This document shows, in pieces, positions 45,754-54,315 of a DNA stretch of 64,000 bases. Location of the stretch: NCBI RefSeq assembly GCF_023656415.1, contig NZ_JAMOIL010000001.1, positions 428,937-492,936 on the forward strand, in the 5' to 3' direction. Under the pieces are notes generated by a model. That model made no database searches, was not told the origin of the DNA, and was given only the letters and a program-made list of their open reading frames with translations. Numbering within the stretch: the first letter of the stretch is position 1; each line of letters opens with the position of its first letter. Source of the DNA: Nocardioides bruguierae (lineage in GTDB: Bacteria; Actinomycetota; Actinomycetes; Propionibacteriales; Nocardioidaceae). The position numbers and the translations under genes are program-made.

Positions 45754-46458
45754 TCAGAGCGGGCGCGTTGCGCGGACGTAGAGGAACACAGGCGAGGTGT
45801 TCAATGCCGCACGCATCCTGTCGTCAGGCACCGCTGGCTTGTCGAACCGGGGCTCGGGTTCGTGGACCGCGTCGATGACCAGCCCCTGGTGCAGCAGTGG
45901 AGAGAAGACCGCGGAAACTGGTCTGCGCCACATCTGGGCAGTCGTCTCGATGCCGTCCACGTTCCACCTCTCCTCGATCAGCTCGATGCGGTGGTAATCG
46001 CTGCGGTTTGACCTGAACCAGCCGGTGATCGGGTGATGCACCGACATGACGAGTGCTCCGCCGGGCTTGAGGACGCGGTGCACTTCGCTGATCACTCCCT
46101 GCCAGTCAGGCAGGTAGTGCAAGACCAAGGAGGCCGAGACGAGGTCCATGCTTTCGCTCTCGACCATTGGGAGCGTCTGGCTGAGATCGGCAACCTCGAT
46201 GCGGGCGCGGCCATCGAGCAACTGCCGCGCGTGCTCGACCATTCGCTCGGACTTGTCGAGAGCGACGACCTCGGCGCCAGCCCGTACCAACTCGCACGTG
46301 AGGTGACCCGCTGCACAACCGAGTTCGAGCACGCGGCGTCCCTGAACCGGGCCCAGTAGCCAAAGAATCGTCGGCCGGTCGTACAGGGCGTTGGGTGGGC
46401 CTGACGCGGAGGAGGCGGCGTAGCGGTCAGCGAGCTCGTTGTAGATGTGGTCACCCAT
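45754..46458 (-). CDS. SAM-dependent methyltransferase, IS passenger gene
   Basis: 234 residues with a complete methyltransferase-11 domain: RVLELGCAAGHLTCELVRAG (motif I), ALDKSERMVEHARQLL, MDLVSASLVLHYLPDW and VLKPGGALVMSVHHPITGWF. The HHPIT element and the tail VFLYVRATRPL are common in small-molecule/SmtA-like methyltransferases. GAAGG lies 8 bases before the ATG. Base composition is clearly lower in GC than its chromosomal neighbours, in keeping with arrival on the IS. It starts 80 bases after the transposase stop and may be co-transcribed. Substrate unknown; resistance or toxin modification is possible. Confidence 0.88.
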   Translation of the reverse strand: MGDHIYNELADRYAASSASGPPNALYDRPTILWLLGPVQGRRVLELGCAAGHLTCELVRAGAEVVALDKSERMVEHARQLLDGRARIEVADLSQTLPMVESESMDLVSASLVLHYLPDWQGVISEVHRVLKPGGALVMSVHHPITGWFRSNRSDYHRIELIEERWNVDGIETTAQMWRRPVSAVFSPLLHQGLVIDAVHEPEPRFDKPAVPDDRMRAALNTSPVFLYVRATRPL

Positions 46459-46538
46459 GTCTGGAACCTTCGCACAGTGCGACGCTGGCGCCCGTCACCT
46501 CCGTCGCCTCGCGCAACCGGGGTCTTGCCGACGGAAGT

Positions 46539-47366
46539 TCACGCCGCGTGGGCCTGGACATCTCGGTGGACTCGCGCCCGTGACAGGTGCCGCAGAGTAG
46601 TGGCGATGCAGGCGACTTGGAGCCAACCGGTGGCCGAGGTGGTGGTGTTCTCGAACGACTTCGCCAGTCGCCGGGAGCGTCCGAGGCGGCCGTGGGCGAC
46701 CTCGACGCGCCAGGCGTGCCGGATGGGCCGGAAGGTGGGCTGCTTGTCGTCCCAGCCGACCCGGCGGACCTCGACGTCGTGGTGCCGACCGAGGGTGCGG
46801 GCCGCGCCGGCGGTGACCCCACGGTCCACCAGGACCAGGTCGAGCCGGTCGGTCACGCCCTGCTGGGCCAGGTGGTCCAGCATCAGCTCGCTGGCCCGGT
46901 TCTCGTGGGTTGAGGCGGGCACGACCAGCGCGCCCACAGGCAGGCCGGTCACGTCGACGGCGACGATGCGCTTGGCGCCCTTGGTGCGACCGTAGGGTCC
47001 GCCGCGGTCGTGGAAGGTGAAGCCGCCGTTCGAGGCGCCGCGGGCGAGGTGGGTGTCGATGACGACCATCGACGGGGTCCGCTCGGCCCGACCGTCCGAC
47101 TCGCGCGCTGCCGCGTGCAGCACTGTCAACGCCTGCGCCCAGGTTCCATTGCGTGACCAGCGGCGGAACTGCGACCAGACCCGCGTCCACGGTCCGAACG
47201 GCTGCGGCAGGTAGCGCCACTGGCAGCCGGTCTGCGCGATGTAGAGCATCGCGTCCACCACCGCACGCAGGTCATCCGCATGCTTGCGAAAGCGCTTGCC
47301 GGGCGCGTTGAACACCGGCTCCAGCATGTTCCACTGATCATCGGTCAGGTCACTTGGGTACGTCAT
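46539..47366 (-). CDS. IS5-family DDE transposase
   Basis: 275 residues, full length. Characteristic start MTYPSDLTDDQWNMLEPVF with YIAQTGCQWRYLPQPFGPW, then catalytic Asp in MVVIDTHLA, Asp in LVLVDRGVTAG, and Glu in RVEVAHGRLGRSRRLAKSFE. No frameshift is needed. The ATG at 47366 is 33 bases inside the terminal repeat. It should still be active. Confidence 0.95.
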   Translation of the reverse strand: MTYPSDLTDDQWNMLEPVFNAPGKRFRKHADDLRAVVDAMLYIAQTGCQWRYLPQPFGPWTRVWSQFRRWSRNGTWAQALTVLHAAARESDGRAERTPSMVVIDTHLARGASNGGFTFHDRGGPYGRTKGAKRIVAVDVTGLPVGALVVPASTHENRASELMLDHLAQQGVTDRLDLVLVDRGVTAGAARTLGRHHDVEVRRVGWDDKQPTFRPIRHAWRVEVAHGRLGRSRRLAKSFENTTTSATGWLQVACIATTLRHLSRARVHRDVQAHAA

Positions 47367-47398
47367 GCCCCGCACGGTGACGGTGTGCTCGATCCCGG

Positions 47399-47416
47399 CA
47401 ATAGGGACACACCCAG
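47399..47416. repeat. IS terminal inverted repeat, transposase side
   Basis: CAATAGGGACACACCCAG, perfect complement of 45697-45714, directly followed by the target duplication TCA (47417-47419) that is also the stop codon of the adjoining gene. Confidence 0.93.
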
Positions 47417-47680
47417 TCAGTCGAGCGGGGGCAGCCACTCCGGCGGCACCGTGTCCCCCGGGCTCATCGGCAGGTAGGGCTCGCCGGCACCGGCGGGGCG
47501 ACCCGAGAGCGCGTGCTCGGCCTCGAGAAGGTCGGCCAGCTCCAGCGCCTGGCGCGCCAGCACCTGGGCGAGCGACTGCAGCTGCTGGGGCGAGCGCTCG
47601 TCCTCCAGCCCGAAGGCGAGGTGGGTGAACGTGCGCGCGAGGGCGCTGGCCTTCTCGGTGGTGCGGTCGTGCGCGTTCAT
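47417..47680 (-). CDS. hypothetical protein, 87 residues, with IS at its stop codon
   Basis: Starts at ATG 47680 with GAGGAG upstream: a helical N-terminal part (TTEKASALARTFTHLAFGLE, LAQVLARQALELADLLEAEH) and a Pro-rich end (MSPGDTVPPEWLPPLD). This looks like an ANTAR/GAF-associated short helical protein but no family is certain. The TGA stop (47417-47419) is one copy of the IS target duplication, so the coding sequence is complete although its terminator is now 1.7 kb away. Confidence 0.78.
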   Translation of the reverse strand: MNAHDRTTEKASALARTFTHLAFGLEDERSPQQLQSLAQVLARQALELADLLEAEHALSGRPAGAGEPYLPMSPGDTVPPEWLPPLD

Positions 47681-47818
47681 GGTGTCTCCTCGGCAGCTCC
47701 CCGGGCGGCCGTGCGAGCCACCCTGCTCACCTGTCCACGTCGGCAGGGCGAGGGTCACGCTGAGGGGAACCGGTCACACCCGGGGGGGGTCGGGGCACCA
47801 GGGGCCTCCGGACAGCAC

Positions 47819-47848
47819 GAGGCCCCCACCGCGAGCGGTGGGGGCCTC
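47819..47848 (-). terminator. cold-shock gene terminator
   Basis: GAGGCCCCCACCGC (47819-47832) and GCGGTGGGGGCCTC (47835-47848) form 14 perfect base pairs with a minimal loop, 20 bases after the cspA stop. Confidence 0.88.
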
Positions 47849-47868
47849 GTCCGGGACTACCCGGTGAA

Positions 47869-48072
47869 TCAGAGGGGGCGGACGTTCTCCGCCTGCGGGC
47901 CCTTGGGGCCCTGGGTGACGTCGAACTCGACCTTCTGGTTCTCGTCGAGGGACTTGTAGCCGTTGGACTGGATGGCGGAGTAGTGGACGAAGACGTCCGC
48001 GCCGCCGCCGTCCTGGGCGATGAAGCCGAAGCCCTTCTCAGCGTTGAACCACTTGACGGTGCCCTGAGCCAT
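47869..48072 (-). CDS. cspA: cold shock protein
   Basis: 67 residues, a single OB-fold cold-shock domain: RNP1 [14 protein letters not shown] and RNP2 [10 protein letters not shown]. It binds single-stranded RNA/DNA as an RNA chaperone. AAGGAA lies upstream of the ATG. The 264 bases before it are non-coding and contain a GACATC/GATGTC stem (48131-48152) and a GCCGGGC/GCCCGGC stem (~48189-48206), consistent with the long structured leaders of csp mRNAs. Confidence 0.96.
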   Translation of the reverse strand: MAQGTVKWFNAEKGFGFIAQDGGGADVFVHYSAIQSNGYKSLDENQKVEFDVTQGPKGPQAENVRPL

Positions 48073-48336
48073 GATCTGTTCCTTGCGTTCGGTGTACCGG
48101 CGGGCGACCTGCCTGCCGGGGAGAGCTGAAGACATCTGGTGTAACTGATGTCCAGCGAACCGAAGACCAGAACTACTACGAGATACCAGCCGGGCGTCGT
48201 GCCCGGCAAGAACGACCGGGGTCGTCCCTTCAACGTGGGCAACGCTACGGCAAAGAGCGCCGCGACGCACCCCCCGAGTCCCACACGTCGTGCAGCGTGT
48301 CGCACTGGGGGTCGTCCTCGGCGTGGTGCGGCGTGC

Positions 48337-49020
48337 TCAGAGCAGGCCCGCGACGGCCTGCGCCGTGCGTCGCGCGGACGCCGGGTTCTGGCCGGTGACC
48401 AGGCGTCCGTCGACCACGACGTGGGGCGCGAACGGCAGGCGGCCCTTCACGTAGCGGGCGTCCCGGGCGCGGGCCACCTGCTCGGCGTTGTACGGCACGT
48501 GCCGGTCGACGCGAGCGAGCCGCTCCTCGGCCCACGCGAACCCGGTCATCCGCCGGTCGGCGATGAGGTGGGCCCCGTCGTCCAACGTGACGTCGAGCAG
48601 GCCGCAGTAGCCGTGGCACACCGAGGAGACGACGCCGCCGGAGGTGTGGACGCCCCGGACGAGGTCCTGCAGCGCCGTGGACCCCCGGAAGTCGTACATC
48701 ACGCCGTGCCCGCCGGTGAGGTAGACCGCCGAGAGCGAGCCGGGGTCCACGTCGCGCACCCCGACGGTGTCCTGCAGCAGCGCCATCCGCGCGGGGTCGG
48801 CCAGCCAGGTGCGCCCGCCTCGGTCGAGGTTGCCCGGCCCCAGGGAGCGTGGCTCCAGCGGCACCGGTCCGCCGGCCGGGCTGGCGATGCGCTGCTCGAC
48901 GCCGGCGCGCTCGAAGACCTCCCAGGCGTGGGTCAGCTCGGTCAGCCACAGGCCCGTGGGGCGACCCGGGTCGTCGTAGTGGGCGACGTTGGTGACGACG
49001 TGCAGCACGGTCGGGGGCAT
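48337..49020 (-). CDS. DJ-1/PfpI-family (Hsp31-like) protein
   Basis: 227 residues. TGLWLTELTHAWEVFERAGV holds the family Glu region, LSAVYLTGGHGVMYDF gives the oxyanion-hole strand, and the nucleophile elbow is SSVCHGYCGLL (Cys followed by His). Hsp31-type members act as glyoxalase III or deglycase/chaperones. The aquaporin gene lies 19 bases upstream on the same strand, so the two form a probable operon. Confidence 0.9.
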   Translation of the reverse strand: MPPTVLHVVTNVAHYDDPGRPTGLWLTELTHAWEVFERAGVEQRIASPAGGPVPLEPRSLGPGNLDRGGRTWLADPARMALLQDTVGVRDVDPGSLSAVYLTGGHGVMYDFRGSTALQDLVRGVHTSGGVVSSVCHGYCGLLDVTLDDGAHLIADRRMTGFAWAEERLARVDRHVPYNAEQVARARDARYVKGRLPFAPHVVVDGRLVTGQNPASARRTAQAVAGLL

Positions 49021-49039
49021 CGCGCTCCTCGGGTCCGGG

Positions 49040-49780
49040 TCAGGTCTCCATGGCCTCCGGGAGGCTCACGGCCTCGTCGTCGGCGAACAGGACGGCATAG
49101 GAGAAGCCTGCCACGAGCGCGCCTGCGATCGGGGCGACGACGAAGAGCCAGAGCTGCGCGACGGCGTCCGCGCCGGCGTAGAGCCCCACGCCGATGGAGC
49201 GTGCCGGGTTCACGGAGGTGTTGGTGACCGGGATGCTCACGAGGTGGATGAGGGTCAGGCTCAGGCCGATCGCGAGCGGGGCGAACCCCTTGGGTGCGCG
49301 GGAGTCGGTGGAGTCGAGGATGACCCAGAGGAACACCGCGGTGAGGACGACCTCGGTGACCAGGCAGGCCACCAGCCCGTAGCCCATGGGTGAGCGGTCG
49401 CCGTAGCCGTTGGAGGCGAACCCGGACTCCCCCGCCGAGAATCCCTCCTGCCCGGAGGCGATGAGCAGGAGCACCCCGCCGGCGACGAGCCCGCCCGCGA
49501 CCTGGGTGAGCAGGTAGGCGGGCGTGTCGCGCCAGGCCATCCGCCCGCCCGCGGCGACACCGAGGGTGACCGCGGGGTTGAAGTGCCCGCCGGAGAGGTG
49601 GCCCACGGCGTAGGCCATCGTGACCACGGTCAGGCCGAAGGCCAGCGCGACGCCGAGCCAGCCCACCCCCACGTCCGGGTTCGTGGTCGCGAGGACGGCG
49701 GTGCCGCAGCCGCCCAGGACCAGGACGAAGGTGCCGAGGAACTCGGCGGCCAGGCGGGTGCTCAGGCTCGGTGTGGACAT
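49040..49780 (-). CDS. aqpZ: aquaporin Z-type water channel
   Basis: 246 residues, six membrane helices and both NPA loops: [11 protein letters not shown] and [10 protein letters not shown]. The region after NPA-1 and the short Arg-containing NPA-2 (NPARS) fit water-selective AqpZ rather than the larger glycerol facilitator. It lies in the cytoplasmic membrane and equalises osmotic water flow. Downstream is the DJ-1-like gene. Confidence 0.93.
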   Translation of the reverse strand: MSTPSLSTRLAAEFLGTFVLVLGGCGTAVLATTNPDVGVGWLGVALAFGLTVVTMAYAVGHLSGGHFNPAVTLGVAAGGRMAWRDTPAYLLTQVAGGLVAGGVLLLIASGQEGFSAGESGFASNGYGDRSPMGYGLVACLVTEVVLTAVFLWVILDSTDSRAPKGFAPLAIGLSLTLIHLVSIPVTNTSVNPARSIGVGLYAGADAVAQLWLFVVAPIAGALVAGFSYAVLFADDEAVSLPEAMET

Positions 49781-49962
49781 CGTTTCCCCCCCGGAGGACG
49801 TCGGAGCCCGAGCCAAGCGGGGCAGCGCCTCCCCCGCCTCGCCCGGGCCGGGTGACTCCACCGCCGCCGCTGCCCTCGCGGTCTGGACGTGGCCGCGGGG
49901 CCGGTCGCTCTGCTACCCACGGGAGTGACACGGGTCACGGACGGCGCACGGGTGCCGACGAT

Positions 49963-50001
49963 CAGGGCCGAGGTACAGGGCCGAGGTACAGGGCCGACAT
50001 A
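49963..50001 (+). repeat. three-copy 13-bp direct repeat before the homocysteine methyltransferase gene
   Basis: CAGGGCCGAGGTA at 49963 and 49976 and CAGGGCCGACATA at 49989, followed by a further CAGGG that becomes part of the ribosome-site region. It ends 16 bases before the ATG, so it lies in the leader or promoter. Confidence 0.85.
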
Positions 50002-50017
50002 CAGGGGGAGAAACGAG

Positions 50018-50929
50018 ATGGACGACCTGCTCGGGGACCACACGTGGGTCACGGACGGCGGACTGGAGACCGACCTCATCTTCAACCGGGGCGTCGACCT
50101 GCCGGAGTTCGCGGCGTTCCCCCTCGCCGCGGACCCCGAGGGCCGCCGCACCCTGCTGGACTACTACACCGGGTACGCCGCGATCGCCCGGGCCGCCCGC
50201 GCCGGGCTGCTGCTGGAGTCCGCCACCTGGCGCGCCAGCCCCGACTGGGCCGAGCGGCTGGGGTACGGCCCGGCGGCGCTCGACGCCGCCACCCGCGAGG
50301 CCGTGACGGTGGTGCGCGAGGCGTGCGAGGCCTCGGGGGCCCGGCACGTGCTGGCCTCGGGGTCGGTCGGGCCGCGCGGCGACGGGTACCGCTCCGGCGG
50401 CACGGACGCCGACGAGGCCGCCGAGTACCACCTGCCGCAGGTGCGCGCGATGGCCGCCGCGGCCGCCGACCTCGTCCACGCGATGACGATGACCGGCGCC
50501 GCGGAGGCGATCGGCGTCGCCCGCGCCGCCCGCGAGGTGGGGCTGCCGGTGGCGGTCTCGCTCACGGTCGAGACCGACGGCACCCTGCCGGACGGTCAGC
50601 CCCTGGGCGAGGCGCTCGCGGCGGTCGAGGCGGCGGCCGCGCCGGACTGGTTCGGCGTGAACTGCGCCCACCCGAGCCACCTCCTCGCCGGGCTCGACGG
50701 TGGGGCGTGGCAGCAGCGGATCGCCTTCTTCCGGCCCAACGCCTCCACCCTCTCCCACGCCGAGCTGGACGAGAGCGAGGAGCTGGACGCCGGTGACCTC
50801 GATCTCCTCGCGGCCACGACCGCGCAGGTGCGCGAGCGGACCGGCGGCGTCCGCGTGCTCGGCGGCTGCTGCGGCACGGACGCCCGGCACGTCGCGGCCC
50901 TGTGGGACGTCGCCTCCTGGGCGGTGTGA
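50018..50929 (+). CDS. homocysteine S-methyltransferase family protein
   Basis: 303 residues, TIM barrel starting VTDGGLETDLIFNRGVDLPE. Zinc-binding cysteines are in FGVNCAHPSH and VLGGCCGTDARH, the standard C...CC pattern. The family moves a methyl group from S-methylmethionine, SAM or betaine-like donors to homocysteine to give methionine. GGGGGAG precedes the ATG at 50018. With the betaine-type demethylation genes at 14-20 kb no direct link is visible. Confidence 0.93.
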   Translation: MDDLLGDHTWVTDGGLETDLIFNRGVDLPEFAAFPLAADPEGRRTLLDYYTGYAAIARAARAGLLLESATWRASPDWAERLGYGPAALDAATREAVTVVREACEASGARHVLASGSVGPRGDGYRSGGTDADEAAEYHLPQVRAMAAAAADLVHAMTMTGAAEAIGVARAAREVGLPVAVSLTVETDGTLPDGQPLGEALAAVEAAAAPDWFGVNCAHPSHLLAGLDGGAWQQRIAFFRPNASTLSHAELDESEELDAGDLDLLAATTAQVRERTGGVRVLGGCCGTDARHVAALWDVASWAV

Positions 50930-51037
50930 GGCGACCGGTCCGCACCGGGGCGGGCCGGGTGTTCCGCCGCCCGCGGCGACGCAGGACGCTGTGCCCATGA
51001 GGTGCGGTCGGTGGGTGCGTCGGACGAGGCGAGCGGC

Positions 51038-51823
51038 ATGAGCACGGCGGACACCGTGCGCGAGCACGCCCGCGAGGCCGGGGACTCCCCGGTGGTGGAG
51101 TGGGGCGCGCGTCTGGGCTACGCCGCCAACGGCGTGCTGCACCTGCTGCTGGCGTGGCTGACGTGGGAGATCGCCGAGGGCACCTCCGGCGACCAGGCCA
51201 GCCAGTCGGGTGCGCTGGCCGAGCTGGCGCGCCAGCCCGGCGGCCAGCTGGCGCTGTGGGTGCTGGTGGCCGGGTTCGCGCTGCTCGCCGTGTGGCAGCT
51301 GACCGAGGCGATCGTCCGGCGGCGTGCCGGCGACAAGGCCAAGGCCGCGGCCAAGCTGGTCGGCTACACCGCGATCGGCTGGACCGCCGCCGTCTTCGCC
51401 GCCGGGGGCCGGAGCTCCTCGAACCGGACGACGTCGGACTTCACGAGGATGGTCATCGGCTGGCCGGCCGGTCAGTGGCTCGTGGGCGCCGTCGGTGCCG
51501 TCGTCCTCGCCATCGGCGGCTACCACGTGGTCAAGGGAGCCCGCCGCGCCTTCCTGCGCGACCTGCGCGAGCACCCCGGCGTCGCGGCGGTCGTCGCCGG
51601 GGCCGCCGGGTACGTCGGCAAGGGCCTCGCGCTCGTGGCAGTCGGCGTGCTGTTCATCGTTGCCGCGGCCGAGCACGAGCCCGGCCGGGCCACGGGGCTG
51701 GACGGCGCGCTGCGCTCGCTCCAGCAGCTGCCGGCGGGCCAGGTCGTGCTCGGCCTGGTGGCGCTGGGCCTGGCGTGCTTCGGGGGCTACTCGTTCTTCC
51801 GGGCGTGGTTCGCCCGGGTGTGA
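51038..51823 (+). CDS. DUF1206 membrane protein
   Basis: 261 residues with three internally similar two-helix repeats, each containing an R-x-GY(A/V)-x-x-G/K motif: ARLGYAANGVLHLLLAWLTW, KLVGYTAIGWTAAVF, GAAGYVGKGLALVAVGVLF. This is the DUF1206 pattern; function unknown. ATG 51038 was chosen as the family begins near the first repeat. Its end overlaps the convergent PAP2 gene by 37 bases. Confidence 0.88.
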   Translation: MSTADTVREHAREAGDSPVVEWGARLGYAANGVLHLLLAWLTWEIAEGTSGDQASQSGALAELARQPGGQLALWVLVAGFALLAVWQLTEAIVRRRAGDKAKAAAKLVGYTAIGWTAAVFAAGGRSSSNRTTSDFTRMVIGWPAGQWLVGAVGAVVLAIGGYHVVKGARRAFLRDLREHPGVAAVVAGAAGYVGKGLALVAVGVLFIVAAAEHEPGRATGLDGALRSLQQLPAGQVVLGLVALGLACFGGYSFFRAWFARV

Positions 51824-52605
51824 GCCCCGCCGCCGCGCGAGCGGCGCAGCCAGTGCCACGCCAGCCAGACCGCCACCACCCCGTTGAGCAGGCCGGCCAC
51901 CACGTCGCTGACGTGGTGCATGCCGCGGTAGACGCGGGCGAGCGCCACCAGGAGCGGCAGCAGCAGGAGCACGACGAGACCGACCCGACGCAGCCCCTCC
52001 AGCAGCGAGCCGCGCGCCGGGCCGAGGGCGAGGAGCACCACGAACAGTCCCAGGTACAGGCCGGTCGCCGCACCGGTGTGGCCACTGGGGAAGCTGGAGG
52101 TCGGGGGCGACTCGTCCAGCTTCGGCACGTCCGGCCGGTCGCGCGCCAGCACCAGGGTCACGAAGAAGAAGACCAGCGCCTGGCCGGAGATCGCCACCAG
52201 GGGCACCACCGCGGACCACCAGTGCCCGAACCCGCCCGTGCGGGCGCGCCACCACAGCAGCGCGACCGCCACGAGGCAGACGCCCACGATGGTGATGGTG
52301 TTGCCCGCGTAGGAGAACAGCTGGCTGATGGTGTTGCCGGCCCCGGTGCGGTGCTGCACGAACCAGCGGTTCACGCCCTCCTCGGCGCTGCCCAGGCCGG
52401 CGAACGGGCCGTCCACGATCAGCCAGCCCGTGCCGAGCAGCAGCCCGAACCAGACCACCAGCGGCAGGGCGACGCGCAGGCCCAGGTCCCGCAGCGCCTC
52501 CCCCGCGGACGGCGGCGTGGTGTCGCGCTCCCAGCGATGCAGGTCTCCCCCGCCGCCGGTCTCCGCACGCTGGGCGACGTGGGTGCGCGTGCTCGCGGTG
52601 CTCAT
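51787..52605 (-). CDS. PAP2-family membrane phosphatase (first of two)
   Basis: 272 residues, about six membrane helices. Phosphatase motifs: LARDRPDVPKLDE (motif 1 variant), TSSFPSGHTGAATG (motif 2 with catalytic His) and ARVYRGMHHVSDVVAG (motif 3 His-Asp). It should dephosphorylate a lipid phosphate or pyrophosphate (phosphatidate, undecaprenyl-PP) at the membrane outer face. It is coupled to the upstream PAP2 gene by an ATGA overlap (52602-52605). Confidence 0.92.
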   Translation of the reverse strand: MSTASTRTHVAQRAETGGGGDLHRWERDTTPPSAGEALRDLGLRVALPLVVWFGLLLGTGWLIVDGPFAGLGSAEEGVNRWFVQHRTGAGNTISQLFSYAGNTITIVGVCLVAVALLWWRARTGGFGHWWSAVVPLVAISGQALVFFFVTLVLARDRPDVPKLDESPPTSSFPSGHTGAATGLYLGLFVVLLALGPARGSLLEGLRRVGLVVLLLLPLLVALARVYRGMHHVSDVVAGLLNGVVAVWLAWHWLRRSRGGGAHTRANHARKNE

Positions 52606-53354
52606 CGGCGTGCTCCTGTCCGGGCGGAGCCGGGCTGGTCCGCGCCCTGGTCCTCACGTGGGTCCTCGTGCTGGCCCTCGTCCTTGGCAGCCATCGACGG
52701 CGTCCACCCGCGGAAGCCGGCGTGCGAGGCGAGCACCAGGCCCGTGCCGAGGACGACCCCGGCGGCGACGTCGGAGGGGAAGTGCGCCCCCAGGAAGACA
52801 CGGTCGAGGCAGGCCATCAGCACCCAGCCGACGGCGACGAGCAGCGAGACCACCCGACCGCGGCGTGCCAGCAGCGGCCAGAGCAGCAGCACGCAGGTGG
52901 TGGCGATGACGGCGGAGTTGAGCGCGTGGCCGGAGGGGAAGCTGTAGGAGCCGAACTGGCTCACCGGGTCGTCCAGCACGGGACGGGCCCGCCGGACGAT
53001 CTCCTTGGTGGTCACGCCGACCAGCCAGCCGCCCGCCATCGTGGCGGCGGCCCACCAGGCCCGCGTCCGACGGGCGGGGCGGCGGCCGACCCAGAGGCAG
53101 AGCGGCAGGCCCACCACCGCGTAGGCCAGAAGCGGCTGGCTCAGCGTCGACCAGACGAGCAGGAAGTCCTTCAGCCACGGGTGCGCCAGCGTCACCGAGG
53201 TGGCCGCGAGCACGACGCTGCGGTCGGCCTCGACCAGCGGGGTGAAGGAGGCGTGCACGAGGTAGGCCAGCACCGAGAACGGCACGACCACCACCAGCGC
53301 GTAGAGCGCCGCCCACGCCAGGCGTGTGAGCCGGTGTCGCAGCAGAGGGGACAT
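52602..53354 (-). CDS. PAP2-family membrane phosphatase (second)
   Basis: 250 residues with six membrane helices: motif 1 KEIVRRARP, motif 2 SYSFPSGHALN, motif 3 DRVFLGAHFPSDVAAG, all complete. The tail (KDEGQHEDPREDQGADQPGS) is hydrophilic. The two paralogous PAP2 proteins are translated together and may act on related lipids or form a complex. Confidence 0.92.
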   Translation of the reverse strand: MSPLLRHRLTRLAWAALYALVVVVPFSVLAYLVHASFTPLVEADRSVVLAATSVTLAHPWLKDFLLVWSTLSQPLLAYAVVGLPLCLWVGRRPARRTRAWWAAATMAGGWLVGVTTKEIVRRARPVLDDPVSQFGSYSFPSGHALNSAVIATTCVLLLWPLLARRGRVVSLLVAVGWVLMACLDRVFLGAHFPSDVAAGVVLGTGLVLASHAGFRGWTPSMAAKDEGQHEDPREDQGADQPGSARTGARR

Positions 53355-53450
53355 ACCTGGCAGATGTATCCACCCGGCGGCGGTTCAGCCTCACCCTCGC
53401 AGGTCAGGGCCGCGCCGGCCTCGCCACGCGGTCAGCACTACCCTGACCGC

Positions 53451-54239
53451 GTGGCCCCTCCCGCGTCCCGTCGCGACCTGTTCACCGGTGCCGCCGACGA
53501 CTACCACCGCCACCGCTCCGGGCTGCCGCCCGAGGTGGTCTCCCTGCTCGCACCGCTCCTGGGCACGCCGGGTGCGCGTCGGCTCCTCGACCTCGGCACG
53601 GGCACGGGGCTGGTCGTCGACGCGCTCCTGCCCCACCTCGACGAGGCGATCGGCGTCGATCCCGAGCCGGAGATGGTCGCGGTCGCCCGACGTGAGGTCG
53701 CGGACCCGCGGGTGCGGTGGGCTGTGGCGGCTGCCGAGGACTTCCGCCCGGACGACGGCTGGGCGGCCGAGCTGGTCACGGTCTGCCGCGCCTTCCACTG
53801 GATGGACCCGGACGCGGTGCTCGCGCGACTCGCCGAGCACGCCTCGTCCACCGCGACCGTGGCGGTGATGGGCGACGCCAGCGTCTGGACCTCCACGCAG
53901 CCGTGGAAGCAGGAGGTGCGGGCCCTGATCCAGTCCTTCCTCGGGGAGCGTCGACGTGCCGGCTCGGGGGTGGGCCCGGCCGACGGCCGCCGCCACGAGG
54001 ACGTGCTCGCCGCCTCCCCGTTCGGCCGGGTCGAGCAGGTCACCGTGCCCGTGGTGCACGAGCGCAGCATCGACTCGGTTGCCGGCTACCTGCGCTCCAC
54101 CTCGTTCGCGGCGCCGCGGCTCTTCGGGGAGCGGCTGCCGGCGTTCGACGCCGCCCTGCGGACGCTGCTCGCCGAGCACGCGGTCGACGGCGTCGTCCGC
54201 GACGAGAACGTGTTCGGCGTGCTGCTCGCGCGCCGCTGA
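53451..54239 (+). CDS. class I SAM-dependent methyltransferase
   Basis: 262 residues from GTG 53451. ARRLLDLGTGTGLVVDALLP is motif I, IGVDPEPEMVAVARREVA motif II, and FHWMDPDAVLARLA the beta4 region with the FHW seen in methyltransferase-11/trans-aconitate methyltransferase relatives. Substrate unknown. No clear ribosome site. It is convergent with the next methyltransferase. Confidence 0.88.
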   Translation: MAPPASRRDLFTGAADDYHRHRSGLPPEVVSLLAPLLGTPGARRLLDLGTGTGLVVDALLPHLDEAIGVDPEPEMVAVARREVADPRVRWAVAAAEDFRPDDGWAAELVTVCRAFHWMDPDAVLARLAEHASSTATVAVMGDASVWTSTQPWKQEVRALIQSFLGERRRAGSGVGPADGRRHEDVLAASPFGRVEQVTVPVVHERSIDSVAGYLRSTSFAAPRLFGERLPAFDAALRTLLAEHAVDGVVRDENVFGVLLARR

Positions 54240-54315
54240 CCACGCCGGGCCGTCCCGCTGGCTGCACCCTCCCGGCACCGCCCGCTGCCGGCAACGCCCG
54301 GTCCCGATGGCAGGC

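Larger units (their letters stand above)
45697..47416 (-). mobile_element. IS5-type insertion sequence (IS1031-like) carrying a passenger methyltransferase
   Basis: The element is 1720 bp, bounded by perfect 18-bp inverted repeats CTGGGTGTGTCCCTATTG (45697-45714 and, inverted, 47399-47416). A 3-bp duplication TCA flanks it (45694-45696 and 47417-47419), fitting the TNA target preference of the IS1031 subgroup. It holds an intact transposase and, after it on the same strand, an intact methyltransferase. Simple IS1031 elements are about 0.85-1 kb, so the extra ~0.7 kb is the passenger. It looks recent, since repeats and both genes are undamaged. Confidence 0.9.
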
